The notes under the pieces were generated by a model, which was not told the DNA's origin, made no database searches, and saw nothing but the letters and a program-made list of their open reading frames with translations. Shown in pieces: positions 52,486-61,034 of a stretch of 64,000 bases of DNA. The first letter of the stretch is position 1; the number at the start of each line of letters is the position of its first letter. The stretch is taken from contig JANNVK010000134.1 of NCBI GenBank assembly GCA_031414415.1, positions 1 through 64,000 of the forward strand, read 5' to 3'. A program made the position numbers and the translations under genes. The DNA is from JANNVK01 sp031414415. Its GTDB lineage: Bacteria > Acidobacteriota > Blastocatellia > Pyrinomonadales > Pyrinomonadaceae.

Positions 52486-53943
52486 ATGAAAACAATGGTT
52501 TCGGTAATTCTTTTGCTCCTTTTTGCGGTATCTTTAAACGCTCAAGAAAACAAACTTTACAAAGTATCAAATCCGATACAAAACAAATACATAGTTGTTT
52601 TGAAAAAAAACTCAATCAACATTGAAAGAGAAACTAAAACAGAACAGCTTGTTACAACTTTAAATTCTAAATATGGGGGAAAAGTTGAAAAAATCTTTTC
52701 TGACACAATAAATGGTTATGTAGTTGAGACATCTGAGAAGTTGGCAAAGTTATTAAGTCAAGACCCTGAAGTTGAATTTGTAGAAGAGGACGGTATATCA
52801 ACAATATCAACCAGTCAAACAAATGCTCCCTGGAATCTTGATAGAATTGACCAAAGAGATTTACCGCTGACAACTGTATATGATTATTTCGTAACCGCAA
52901 ATTCTGTTCACACTTATATAGTCGATACTGGAATTCGCGCGACACATAATGAATTCGGAGGACGAGCTTCAGTAGCTTTCGATGCAGTTAATGATGGACA
53001 AAATGGAGTTGATTGTAATGGTCACGGAACTGCGGTTGCTTCAGTAGTTGGCGGCTCCACATATGGTGTTGCCAAAAGCGTTCAACTTCACGCTGTTCGG
53101 GTTAATACTGGATGTTCTGGTGATATTACAAATTCAAATTTAATTTCTGGAATTAATTGGGTTCAAGCAAATAGACTTAATCCAGCCGTTGTAAATATGA
53201 GTTTAAATGGTGGTTTTTCAGCCGCAGTTAACACTTCAATAAATAGCCTAAGTAATTCAGGTGTGACAGTTGTAGTTGCTGCGGGAAATGACAATGATAA
53301 TGCTTGTAACTATTCACCGTCATCTGCTAGTAATGCAATTACAGTAGCTGCTACTATGATGGACGATTCTAGGTTAATCCAAAAGAAATACGGCTCAAAC
53401 TTTGGGAGTTGTGTAGATATTTTTGCTCCCGGTTCAGAAATTCAACTTGCTTATTACATTTCAAATTCGGCAACAACTATTGGAAGCGGAACGTCATTTG
53501 CCAGCCCACATGTTGCTGGCGTGGCAGCTTTATTATTACAAAATGATTTGAATCTAAGTTCTTCGGCTTTGGTAAATGGAATTAAAGATATAGCTACGAT
53601 TAACAAAGTCATTAACCCAGGCATAAATTCGCCAAATTCATTACTTTACGGTCGTATTGGTGATTTAAATTCAACATTTGCAAGTAGTGGTTTTCCAGCT
53701 TGTGTAGATACTCCAATAGTAACTGCTGGAACAGGAGTTTTTAAAGGATCATTTGCTTATGGTTATGGTAACAACCCAGCATTAACTATTTCAAAATTAA
53801 ATAATGGGAATTGGAATGTTGTTGCAAGTGGGTCACAAAGTGTGACTTACATTGGGATTGAAGGAAGTTATCAAATGAAAGCCTGTATTACTTCGGGGTC
53901 ACCTGGATATTTTGGTGCAAGTTTTCAATATCCCAATCCTTAA
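52486..53943 (+). CDS. Secreted subtilisin-like serine peptidase (S8) with I9 propeptide
   Basis: A 485-residue exported protease: signal peptide to ~19 (LLFAVSLNAQE), I9-type inhibitor propeptide (KYIVVLKKNSINIERETKTE ... PEVEFVEEDGIST, ~28-105), then the catalytic domain with YIVDTGIRATHNEFGG (Asp ~147), CNGHGTAVASVVGG (His ~181) and GSGTSFASPHVAGVAA (Ser ~336), plus the oxyanion-side VVAAGNDNDN. A C-terminal ~90-residue beta domain follows (VFKGSFAYGYGNNPALTISK), perhaps for substrate binding. GAGGAAA precedes the ATG. It lies between the receptor and malQ; a link to carbohydrate use is not obvious. Confidence 0.92.
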   Translation: MKTMVSVILLLLFAVSLNAQENKLYKVSNPIQNKYIVVLKKNSINIERETKTEQLVTTLNSKYGGKVEKIFSDTINGYVVETSEKLAKLLSQDPEVEFVEEDGISTISTSQTNAPWNLDRIDQRDLPLTTVYDYFVTANSVHTYIVDTGIRATHNEFGGRASVAFDAVNDGQNGVDCNGHGTAVASVVGGSTYGVAKSVQLHAVRVNTGCSGDITNSNLISGINWVQANRLNPAVVNMSLNGGFSAAVNTSINSLSNSGVTVVVAAGNDNDNACNYSPSSASNAITVAATMMDDSRLIQKKYGSNFGSCVDIFAPGSEIQLAYYISNSATTIGSGTSFASPHVAGVAALLLQNDLNLSSSALVNGIKDIATINKVINPGINSPNSLLYGRIGDLNSTFASSGFPACVDTPIVTAGTGVFKGSFAYGYGNNPALTISKLNNGNWNVVASGSQSVTYIGIEGSYQMKACITSGSPGYFGASFQYPNP

Positions 53944-53984
53944 AAACTGAATAAGAATAAAAATGTAATTTAGTTTTTTTAATT

Positions 53985-54073
53985 TAAAAAAATGACAGGG
54001 AGCAAAAAGTGAAAAAAATGAAGAGTCAAGGAATTCAATATTTTCAATTAAAGTTTTCTGTCATTTTTTTTTT
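53985..54073 (+). terminator. Long-loop hairpin with T-tract before malQ
   Basis: AAAAAAATGACAG (about 53985-53998) pairs with CTGTCATTTTTTT (54058-54070), followed by more T. The loop is about 60 nt. It lies between the subtilase stop and the malQ start, so it probably terminates the subtilase transcript; the long loop is unusual. Confidence 0.45.
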
Positions 54074-54134
54074 TGAGGTAGTGGCATTATGTATTATTCA
54101 GAAATATAATTTTTGAAATTTTTATTTACAAACT

Positions 54135-55673
54135 ATGACATTTCCAAGACAATCAGGCATTTTACTACATCCGACGAGTTTTCCTTCCCGATTTGGCATT
54201 GGCGATTTTGGCGTTGAAGCCTATAAATTTGTCGATTTTCTGGTCAAAGCAAAACAAACTTTGTGGCAGGTTTTGCCGCTTGGTCAAACCGGATTTGGCG
54301 ATTCGCCTTACCAATGTTTTTCGGCTTTTGCGGGAAATGTTTATCTTATTTCACTTGAAAAATTGGTCGAAGATGGTTTTTTGAGTAAGAAAGATTTGGT
54401 TGATATTCCTGATTTCCCAAATAATAAAGTCGAATTCGGTAAAGTAATCGAATATAAATTGCCACTTTTAGAAAAAGCATTTCAAAATTTTCGTAAAACC
54501 AACAACGAAAAAATCGCTACCGAATTTCGCACATTTTGCCACGAAAATCGTTTTTGGCTTGATGATTACGCACTTTTCCGGGCAATTAAATTTTCGCAAG
54601 GACAAAAATCTTGGCAAGATTGGGACGAGAGTTTGAAACTTCGCAATACAGAAGCGTTAGCAAAAGCCAGACAAGATTTAGAAGTTGAAGACTTTGCACA
54701 AAAATTTTATCAATTTATATTTTTTCGCCAATGGGACGCTTTGAAGAAATATGCCAACGAGCGAAACATCAAAATTATTGGCGATGTGCCGATTTTTATT
54801 GCCTTAGACTCGTGCGATGTCTGGTGCAATCCGCAACAATTTAAGCTCAACGAAGACGGTTCGCCGACAGTTGTCGCGGGCGTTCCGCCAGATTATTTTT
54901 CAAAAACCGGACAGCTTTGGGGCAACCCGATTTATAACTGGGATTTGATGCGAAACGAAGGTTTTCGTTGGTGGATTGAGCGAGTACGGTTCACTCTGAA
55001 AACGGTTGATATTTTGCGAATCGACCATTTTCGTGGATTCGCGGCGAGTTGGGAAGTTCCCGGCGGTGACAAAACTGCCGAACGTGGCGAATGGGTAAAT
55101 GTTCCGGGCAAAGATTTATTTCTAACTTTGCGGCACATTCTCGGCGAAAATTTACCAATTTTGGCGGAAGATTTGGGTGTGATTACACCTGATGTTGAAG
55201 AATTACGCGACTTTTTTGGTTTTCCCGGAATGCGGATTTTGCAATTCGCGTGGGGCGGCGACACCAAAAATGGCGATCTTCCGCACAATTATATTCCGAA
55301 TTCGTGCGTTTATACGGGCACGCACGACAACGACACGACAGTCGGTTGGTTTAATTCAAAAGCGGGCAAAGGTTCTGACCGCGATGCTAAACAAATTAAG
55401 AAAGAAAAAGATTTTTGCACCAAATATCTAAACTCAAACGGAACAGAAATCCATTGGGATTTTATCAAAGCAATTCTCGCAAGTGTTTCAAACACAGCAA
55501 TTATCCCGATGCAGGATTTGTTAGGATTAGGCAATGAGGCTCGGATGAATCTGCCCGGCTCGACCAAAGGAAACTGGTATTGGCGTTGCGAAGCGAAAGA
55601 TTTTGATAAAAAAATCGCGGAGAGATTGGCGGATTTGAGCGAGTTGTATGGAAGAAATTTAGACGTGAAATAA
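54135..55673 (+). CDS. malQ: 4-alpha-glucanotransferase (GH77)
   Basis: Cytoplasmic enzyme that transfers alpha-1,4-glucan segments and releases glucose, central to maltodextrin use. The 512 residues give SGILLHPTSFPSRFGIGDFG near the start, LPLGQTGFGDSPYQCFSAFA, the catalytic DILRIDHFRGFA (nucleophile Asp ~296), PILAEDLGVITPDVE (acid/base Glu ~342) and YTGTHDNDTTVGW (third Asp ~397). There is no signal peptide. It stands upstream of the transposase element and the GH13 genes, in the expected pathway context. Confidence 0.97.
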   Translation: MTFPRQSGILLHPTSFPSRFGIGDFGVEAYKFVDFLVKAKQTLWQVLPLGQTGFGDSPYQCFSAFAGNVYLISLEKLVEDGFLSKKDLVDIPDFPNNKVEFGKVIEYKLPLLEKAFQNFRKTNNEKIATEFRTFCHENRFWLDDYALFRAIKFSQGQKSWQDWDESLKLRNTEALAKARQDLEVEDFAQKFYQFIFFRQWDALKKYANERNIKIIGDVPIFIALDSCDVWCNPQQFKLNEDGSPTVVAGVPPDYFSKTGQLWGNPIYNWDLMRNEGFRWWIERVRFTLKTVDILRIDHFRGFAASWEVPGGDKTAERGEWVNVPGKDLFLTLRHILGENLPILAEDLGVITPDVEELRDFFGFPGMRILQFAWGGDTKNGDLPHNYIPNSCVYTGTHDNDTTVGWFNSKAGKGSDRDAKQIKKEKDFCTKYLNSNGTEIHWDFIKAILASVSNTAIIPMQDLLGLGNEARMNLPGSTKGNWYWRCEAKDFDKKIAERLADLSELYGRNLDVK

Positions 55674-55702
55674 CACGAAACACAATGAATGTTTTAAAAA
55701 AT

Positions 55703-56332
55703 GTCTCCAACGGAGACGAAAAACATAGCGTAGGGTGAAACCCTACGAAGGAATAAAATAAAAACCGTCACCAAAGGTGACGAACATAAAAATATGCCGC
55801 AATCACTGGTCAGAAATCTAATCCACATTTGTTTTTCAACAAAAAATCGGGTCGATCTAATTAAGCCCGAAATTGAAAAAGGTCTATTCGGTTATATGCA
55901 CGGAATTGTTGAAAACAATAAATCAAAACTGATTTTGGCGAATGGAACGGCGAATCACGTTCATCTTTTGATTTCAATCGGCAAAACCATTTCGATTAGC
56001 GAAATAATTGGCGACATCAAACGCGATAGTTCTAGTTGGGTGAAAAAACAAGACCGAGAATTTTCGCAATTTTATTGGCAGGAAGGTTATGGAGCTTTTT
56101 CGGTTGGTCAAACTGAAGATGAATTGGTTATCAAATACATCAAGAACCAAAAAGAACATCATAAAAACAAAGATTATAAATCTGAGCTACGAGGATTTTT
56201 GAAGAAATATAAAGTTGAATACGATGAAAAATATGTTTGGGATTGATGTTCGTCACCTTCGGCGACGACGAACTTTGTGATTACGGTCGTAGGGTTTCAC
56301 CCTACGCTATGTTTTTTATCTCCTTTGGAGAT
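55703..56332. mobile_element. Y1-transposase element bounded by nested inverted palindromes
   Basis: The 630-bp unit carries a TnpA gene between nested inverted repeats. The outer pair is GTCTCCAACGGAGAC (55703-55717) and ATCTCCTTTGGAGAT (56318-56332). The middle pair is 26 bp, perfect, itself containing a GTAGGG/CCCTAC hairpin (55723-55748 and 56287-56312). The inner pair is GGTGACGAACAT (55776-55787) and ATGTTCGTCACC (56246-56257). It interrupts the maltodextrin gene run between malQ and GH13. IS200/RAYT type; no target duplication is expected for this family. Confidence 0.8.
55794..56246 (+). CDS. tnpA: Y1 single-strand transposase (IS200/IS605 TnpA or RAYT-like)
   Basis: A 150-residue HUH endonuclease. 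The histidine pair is in GTANHVHLLISIG (H-V-H, ~60-62) and the catalytic tyrosine in DELVIKYIKNQKEHH (Tyr ~119), with the intervening helix ISEIIGDIKRDSSSWVKKQD. Length and motif order match TnpA of IS200/IS605; the flanking palindromes and lack of a TnpB gene also suit the RAYT (REP-associated) subtype. The frame is intact, so it may still move or mobilise the palindromes. Confidence 0.92.
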   Translation: MPQSLVRNLIHICFSTKNRVDLIKPEIEKGLFGYMHGIVENNKSKLILANGTANHVHLLISIGKTISISEIIGDIKRDSSSWVKKQDREFSQFYWQEGYGAFSVGQTEDELVIKYIKNQKEHHKNKDYKSELRGFLKKYKVEYDEKYVWD

Positions 56333-56350
56333 TGATTCTGAAATAAATTT

Positions 56351-58342
56351 ATGAAAATTAATTTACGTTTATTATTTTTACTGCTTACTGCTTACTGCTT
56401 ACCGCTTACTGCTTACGCCCAACAGAGTGTTGAAAAAGTTGAACCGCCGAGTTGGTGGGCAAATTCGACTGTAAATCCGGTTCGTGTTTTGCTAACCGGA
56501 AAAAATTTAGGCAATGGTAAAAGGAATTTCAAAGCCAACACGCCAAGCATCACTATTTCTAATCCGAAAAGCAGTGAAAATGGTGATTATTTATTTCTCG
56601 ACTTAAAAATTGCCCCAAACACAAAACCTGGCAAATATAAAATTTCAATAGTAAATGCCTCGCCTCTCGGTAATGCTTCATTTGATTTTGAGATTTTGTC
56701 AAAATCACTTTCATTTACAAAGCATCAAGGCTATTCGCCCAATGACGTTATTTACTTTTTAATGCCTGACAGATTTGCCGATGGCGACACTTCAAACAAT
56801 GATCCTGAAATATCAAAAGGACTTTACGACCGCACCAAGGGTCGGCGTTATCACGGCGGAGATTTGCAAGGAATAATCAATAAACTGCCGTATCTAAAGA
56901 GTTTAGGCGTAACCGCAATTTGGACAACGCCGTTTTATGACAACAATAATAAGCTCGACTTTAAAGAAGTTTACGACGGCGAACCTACGACCGGTTATCA
57001 CGGTTATGGGGCGATTGATATGTATGCGGTTGACGAACATCTCGGCGATATGGCGAAGCTCAAAGAGTTGGTGCAAACCGCACAGAACATGGGCTTTAAG
57101 GTGATTCAAGACCAAGTTGCGAACCACACCGGACCATTTCACCCATGGGCAAATAATCCGCCAACACCGACCTGGTGGAACGGAACTTTACAAACTCATA
57201 CATCTAATAATTGGCAAAAATGGACGGCGATGAATCCGCGTGCGACTTATCAAACGCAAACTCGCAACATCGACGGTTGGTTTATTGACATCTTGCCCGA
57301 CTTTAACCAAGACGACGCGGAAGTTGAAAAATACTTGATTCAAAACTCGTTGTGGTGGATGGAAACCGTCGGTTTTGACGCGATTCGGATGGATACTTTG
57401 CCACACGTTCCACGCACTTTTTGGCAAAAATGGGGAACTGCGATTAAAAAAGAATATCCGAAAGTGAATATTTTAGGCGAACTTTATGATGGCGATCCGG
57501 CGTTGATTTCTTATTTTCAAACTGGCAGAAAAGGTCACGATGGCATCGATACTAAAATCGACACGCTTTACGATTTTGCGTTGTTTTATCAAATTCGCAA
57601 TGCTTTTGCGAAAGGCGAGTCAATCCGCGGAGTCTCGCAAATGCTTGCACGAGACTGGCTTTATCCAAATCCAAATGTGCTGACAACCTTCCTCGGCGTT
57701 CACGATATGGAACGGTTTATGAACGAACGCGGTGCAACGACCGAAGGTTTAAAACTCGCTCAAACGTTTATTATGACAACTCGCGGAACACCTCTGCTTT
57801 ATTATGGCGATGAAATTGCGATGCCAGGCGGTGGCGATCCTGATAATCGACGTGATTTTCCCGGCGGATTTCCGAGCGATGGAATTAACGCATTCGAACC
57901 AAACGGACGCACAAAAGAGCAAAATGATGTGTGGAATCATCTAGCAAAACTCGGCGAATTGCGTCAAAAATATGGTGCATTAAGAATCGGAAAGTCGTTA
58001 GATTTATTGGATGAAGAGCAACAATTTGCATACGCACGTGTTTTGCCGTGGAGCAAAAAAAGAGTAACGGAACCCATCATTGTAGTATTCAACAATGACA
58101 CTAAACCTTCGAATATTGAATTCCAAGTATCGAATGAAAAGAATGGTTCGGTTGAGCATACTTGGTATCGAGTTGATCCGGAAGATTTAAAATCCGGTCC
58201 GCAAGATATTGAGAAATTAGATCTTCACAATGGAATGAGTCTTAAAGATGAACTGGGCAAAATAGAAAACATCAAAATTGTAAACGGCAAAGTGAAATTT
58301 ACTATGCCGGCAAGAACAGCAGCAATTTTTACCGTTAAATAA
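56351..58342 (+). CDS. Exported GH13 alpha-glucan hydrolase (cyclomaltodextrinase/neopullulanase-like)
   Basis: A 663-residue enzyme with a signal peptide (RLLFLLLTAYCLPLTAYAQQ) partly coded by a CTGCTTA heptanucleotide repeat. An N-terminal cyclomaltodextrinase-type beta domain follows (VEPPSWWANSTVNPVRVLLT, ~27-120), then the GH13 barrel: VIYFLMPDRFADGD, VIQDQVANHTG, GFDAIRMDTLPHV (nucleophile Asp ~347), ILGELYDGD (acid Glu ~378) and LGVHDMERF (~452). It hydrolyses maltodextrins or cyclodextrins outside the cytoplasm. It heads a tight unit with the symporter (18 nt) and the second GH13 (3 nt). Confidence 0.93.
   Translation: MKINLRLLFLLLTAYCLPLTAYAQQSVEKVEPPSWWANSTVNPVRVLLTGKNLGNGKRNFKANTPSITISNPKSSENGDYLFLDLKIAPNTKPGKYKISIVNASPLGNASFDFEILSKSLSFTKHQGYSPNDVIYFLMPDRFADGDTSNNDPEISKGLYDRTKGRRYHGGDLQGIINKLPYLKSLGVTAIWTTPFYDNNNKLDFKEVYDGEPTTGYHGYGAIDMYAVDEHLGDMAKLKELVQTAQNMGFKVIQDQVANHTGPFHPWANNPPTPTWWNGTLQTHTSNNWQKWTAMNPRATYQTQTRNIDGWFIDILPDFNQDDAEVEKYLIQNSLWWMETVGFDAIRMDTLPHVPRTFWQKWGTAIKKEYPKVNILGELYDGDPALISYFQTGRKGHDGIDTKIDTLYDFALFYQIRNAFAKGESIRGVSQMLARDWLYPNPNVLTTFLGVHDMERFMNERGATTEGLKLAQTFIMTTRGTPLLYYGDEIAMPGGGDPDNRRDFPGGFPSDGINAFEPNGRTKEQNDVWNHLAKLGELRQKYGALRIGKSLDLLDEEQQFAYARVLPWSKKRVTEPIIVVFNNDTKPSNIEFQVSNEKNGSVEHTWYRVDPEDLKSGPQDIEKLDLHNGMSLKDELGKIENIKIVNGKVKFTMPARTAAIFTVK
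56381..56415 (+). repeat. CTGCTTA heptanucleotide repeat (5 units) in a signal-peptide coding region
   Basis: Five tandem 7-bp units, CTGCTTA three times, CCGCTTA, CTGCTTA (56381-56415), encode the hydrophobic core LLTAYCLPLTAYA of the GH13 signal peptide. Since 7 is not a multiple of 3, gain or loss of a unit would shift the frame ten codons after the start. Confidence 0.85.
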
Positions 58343-58360
58343 ACTAAAAAGGGTAAGACT

Positions 58361-59677
58361 ATGGAAAACAAACCACGTTTAAGTTTTTGGCAAATCTGGA
58401 ATATGAGTTTCGGGTTTTTGGGAATTCAGTTCGGTTGGGGTTTGCAGATGGCGAATATGTCGCCGATTTACAAATATCTTGGTGCCGATGAAGGTTCGCT
58501 TCCATATCTTTGGCTTGCCGGACCGCTGACCGGTTTGCTGATTCAACCGATTGTCGGAGCAATGTCCGATCGAACTTGGAACAAACTTGGTCGTCGTCGT
58601 CCGTATTTTTTAGTCGGTGCGGTCGTTGCAAGTATTTGTTTGATTCTGATGCCGAATTCATCTGCACTTTGGATGGCGGCGAGTTTGCTGTGGATTATGG
58701 ATGCTTCGATAAATATCACGATGGAACCTTTTCGGGCGTTTGTCGGTGATAAATTGCCGGAAGAACAACGCACGCTCGGTTTTGTAATGCAGTCGTTTTT
58801 TATCGGAATCGGTTCAACTTTAGCCAATGCTTTGCCTTATTTTTTGACTTTTTTGGGCGTTGTCGGCGTAATGAAAAGTGGAATTCCATATTCAACTTTG
58901 ATTGCCTTTATCGTTGGTGCAATTGCGTTTTTGCTTGCAGTTTTATACACGATTTTCACGACCAAAGAATACCCGCCGGAAGATATGGAGGAATTTAGAC
59001 GCAAGCAAAACGAAGGAAACATAGTTGTAAATATCTTTAACGAAATTAAAGAAGCGATTATGACAATGCCAAAAACGATGAAACAGCTTGCCGTTGTGCA
59101 GTTTTTTACGTGGTTTGCGTTGCCTTTTATGTGGCAATATTACGGAATTGCAGTTGCCCGCCACGTCTTTAACGCGGTTGACGACAAGTCTGATTTGTTC
59201 AAACAGGGAACGGAATGGGGCGGAGTTTGCTTCGCAATTTATAACTTAGTCTGTTTTCTAGTTGCTTTTGCAATTCCGCCTTTAGCCAATAAAATCGGGC
59301 GAAAAGGTGTTCACATTTTTTGCTTGATTTGCGGCGGATTAGGTTTGCTTTCTACATATTTTGCGGCGAATCCTTATTTCTTATGGATCGGAATGGCTGG
59401 AGTCGGAATCGCTTGGGCTTCAATCTTATCAATGCCTTATGTCATTCTCGCAGGTGCAATAAAAGCCGAAAGAATGGGCGTTTATATGGGTGTTTTCAAT
59501 TTATTTATTGTTATCCCGCAGGTTGTTCAATCATTTTTGACACCGCAAATTTACAAGCCGCTATTTGGTGGCGATGCATTGTATGCGGTAATGTTCGGCG
59601 GAGTTTCAATGCTGATTGCGGCGGTTTCAGTCTTGATTGTGAAAGACGTTGGTGCAAACAAAATTGAGGGAAATTGA
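58361..59677 (+). CDS. MFS sugar/H+ symporter, SLC45-like
   Basis: A 438-residue inner-membrane transporter with about 12 hydrophobic segments. It opens LSFWQIWNMSFGFLGIQFGW, then PLTGLLIQPIVGAMSDRTWN with the LGRRRPYFLVGAV loop (MFS motif A variant G-x-x-S-D-R ... G-R-R-R-P), typical of the SLC45/sucrose and maltose symporter group. Relatives in gammaproteobacteria and Caulobacter (MalY) import maltose next to a TonB receptor. It lies 18 nt after the GH13 gene and 3 nt before another. Confidence 0.9.
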   Translation: MENKPRLSFWQIWNMSFGFLGIQFGWGLQMANMSPIYKYLGADEGSLPYLWLAGPLTGLLIQPIVGAMSDRTWNKLGRRRPYFLVGAVVASICLILMPNSSALWMAASLLWIMDASINITMEPFRAFVGDKLPEEQRTLGFVMQSFFIGIGSTLANALPYFLTFLGVVGVMKSGIPYSTLIAFIVGAIAFLLAVLYTIFTTKEYPPEDMEEFRRKQNEGNIVVNIFNEIKEAIMTMPKTMKQLAVVQFFTWFALPFMWQYYGIAVARHVFNAVDDKSDLFKQGTEWGGVCFAIYNLVCFLVAFAIPPLANKIGRKGVHIFCLICGGLGLLSTYFAANPYFLWIGMAGVGIAWASILSMPYVILAGAIKAERMGVYMGVFNLFIVIPQVVQSFLTPQIYKPLFGGDALYAVMFGGVSMLIAAVSVLIVKDVGANKIEGN

Positions 59678-59680
59678 TTT

Positions 59681-61033
59681 ATGAAACACAAAATTTTATT
59701 GATTTTAGCAATTATTTTTTCGGTAAATTTTGCGGTTGCACAACCGCGTGATTTCTCAAAAGAATCTGCCCGAACTTCGCAAGAATGGGTGAAGGATGCG
59801 GTTGTTTACGAGATTTTTCCACGTCAATATTCGGCAAAAGGTGATTTCAATTCGATTACTGCTGATTTGGACAGATTGCAAAATCTTGGCATCACAGTTT
59901 TGTGGATTATGCCGATTCACCCGCTTGGGAAATTGAAGGCAAAAGGCACAATCGGTTCGCCGTATGCGGTCAAAGATTTTTATGCGATCAATCCTGATTA
60001 CGGCACAAGTGATGATTTCAAACGACTTATCAACGAATCTCACAAACGCGGAATGAAAGTAATTATTGATATTGTCGCTAATCACACGAGTTGGGATTCG
60101 TTGATGATGAAGACAAAAGGCTTTCACACGACCAACGAAAAAGGCGAAATTATTCCGCCTGTGCCTGATTGGGCAGACGTTGCCGATTTGAATTACGACA
60201 ATCCAGAGCTTCGCAAATATATGATCGAAATGCTCAAATTCTGGATTCGTGATTACGATTTAGATGGATTTCGCTGTGATGTTGCCGGATTTATTCCGAC
60301 TGATTTCTGGGAATCCGCTCGTGCCGAAGTAGATAAAATCAAACCGAACACGATTTGGTTAGCCGAATGGGAATCACCCGATTTGCTGACAAAAGCCTTT
60401 GATGTTGATTATTCTTGGGAAAATCACGCGACGCTTTCGCAAGTTTTATTTGGACAAAAACCGGCTTCGGAAATTCAAAAAATTTGGCGTGAACAGAATG
60501 CGAAGTTTCCAAAAAACGCTTTGCGGATGCGGTTTTCAGATAATCACGATGAACGCCGTGCGATTGCCAGATTTGGCGAAAAAGGTGCGTTGGCGGCACA
60601 AGCCTTGGCGTTTACTTTGGACGGCATTCCGATGATTTACAACGGAATGGAAGTCGGCGACACAGCCGAAAGCGGTTCACCTGCGTTGTTTGAAAAGCTA
60701 CCGATAAATTGGAGTTTTGTCGAACGTCGTCCGGAATTTCCGAAGTTTTACAAATCTATTATCGAACTTCGGAAAAACTCGGTTGCACTTCGTCGCGGAG
60801 ATTTAACTTGGCTCAAAAACTCAGACGAAAATCGCGTTGTAACTTTTACACGCAAAAGCAGTAATGAAGAAATTCTAGTCGCAATAAATATGACAAGTTC
60901 ACCGTTTTTTGGCTCGGTCGAGGCAAGCGGAAATTTTGACGACATTACGCCAAACATTGGAAACAAACAAGTTGGCTTACCGGCTATCAGTTTAGAAGGC
61001 TTTGGGTTTAGAATTTTCAAGAAAAAATATTGA
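59681..61033 (+). CDS. Exported GH13-family alpha-amylase/glucosidase
   Basis: A 450-residue enzyme: signal peptide to ~20 (IIFSVNFAVAQP), then the GH13 barrel: VVYEIFPRQYSAKGDFNSIT, VIIDIVANHTSWDS (first conserved region), GFRCDVAGFIPTDF (nucleophile Asp ~199), WLAEWESPD (acid Glu ~228), RFSDNHDERR (third Asp ~288), and a short C-terminal beta domain. It acts on malto-oligosaccharides at the cell surface or in the periplasm. Last gene of the GH13-symporter-GH13 unit; its stop is 1 nt from the convergent LacI gene. Confidence 0.93.
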   Translation: MKHKILLILAIIFSVNFAVAQPRDFSKESARTSQEWVKDAVVYEIFPRQYSAKGDFNSITADLDRLQNLGITVLWIMPIHPLGKLKAKGTIGSPYAVKDFYAINPDYGTSDDFKRLINESHKRGMKVIIDIVANHTSWDSLMMKTKGFHTTNEKGEIIPPVPDWADVADLNYDNPELRKYMIEMLKFWIRDYDLDGFRCDVAGFIPTDFWESARAEVDKIKPNTIWLAEWESPDLLTKAFDVDYSWENHATLSQVLFGQKPASEIQKIWREQNAKFPKNALRMRFSDNHDERRAIARFGEKGALAAQALAFTLDGIPMIYNGMEVGDTAESGSPALFEKLPINWSFVERRPEFPKFYKSIIELRKNSVALRRGDLTWLKNSDENRVVTFTRKSSNEEILVAINMTSSPFFGSVEASGNFDDITPNIGNKQVGLPAISLEGFGFRIFKKKY

Positions 61034-61034
61034 T

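Noticed and set aside
55733..55748. Promoter or operator role of the GTAGGG/CCCTAC hairpin near malQ
   Set aside because: It is one half of the perfect 26-bp inverted repeat bounding the transposase element, so it is better explained as an element end.
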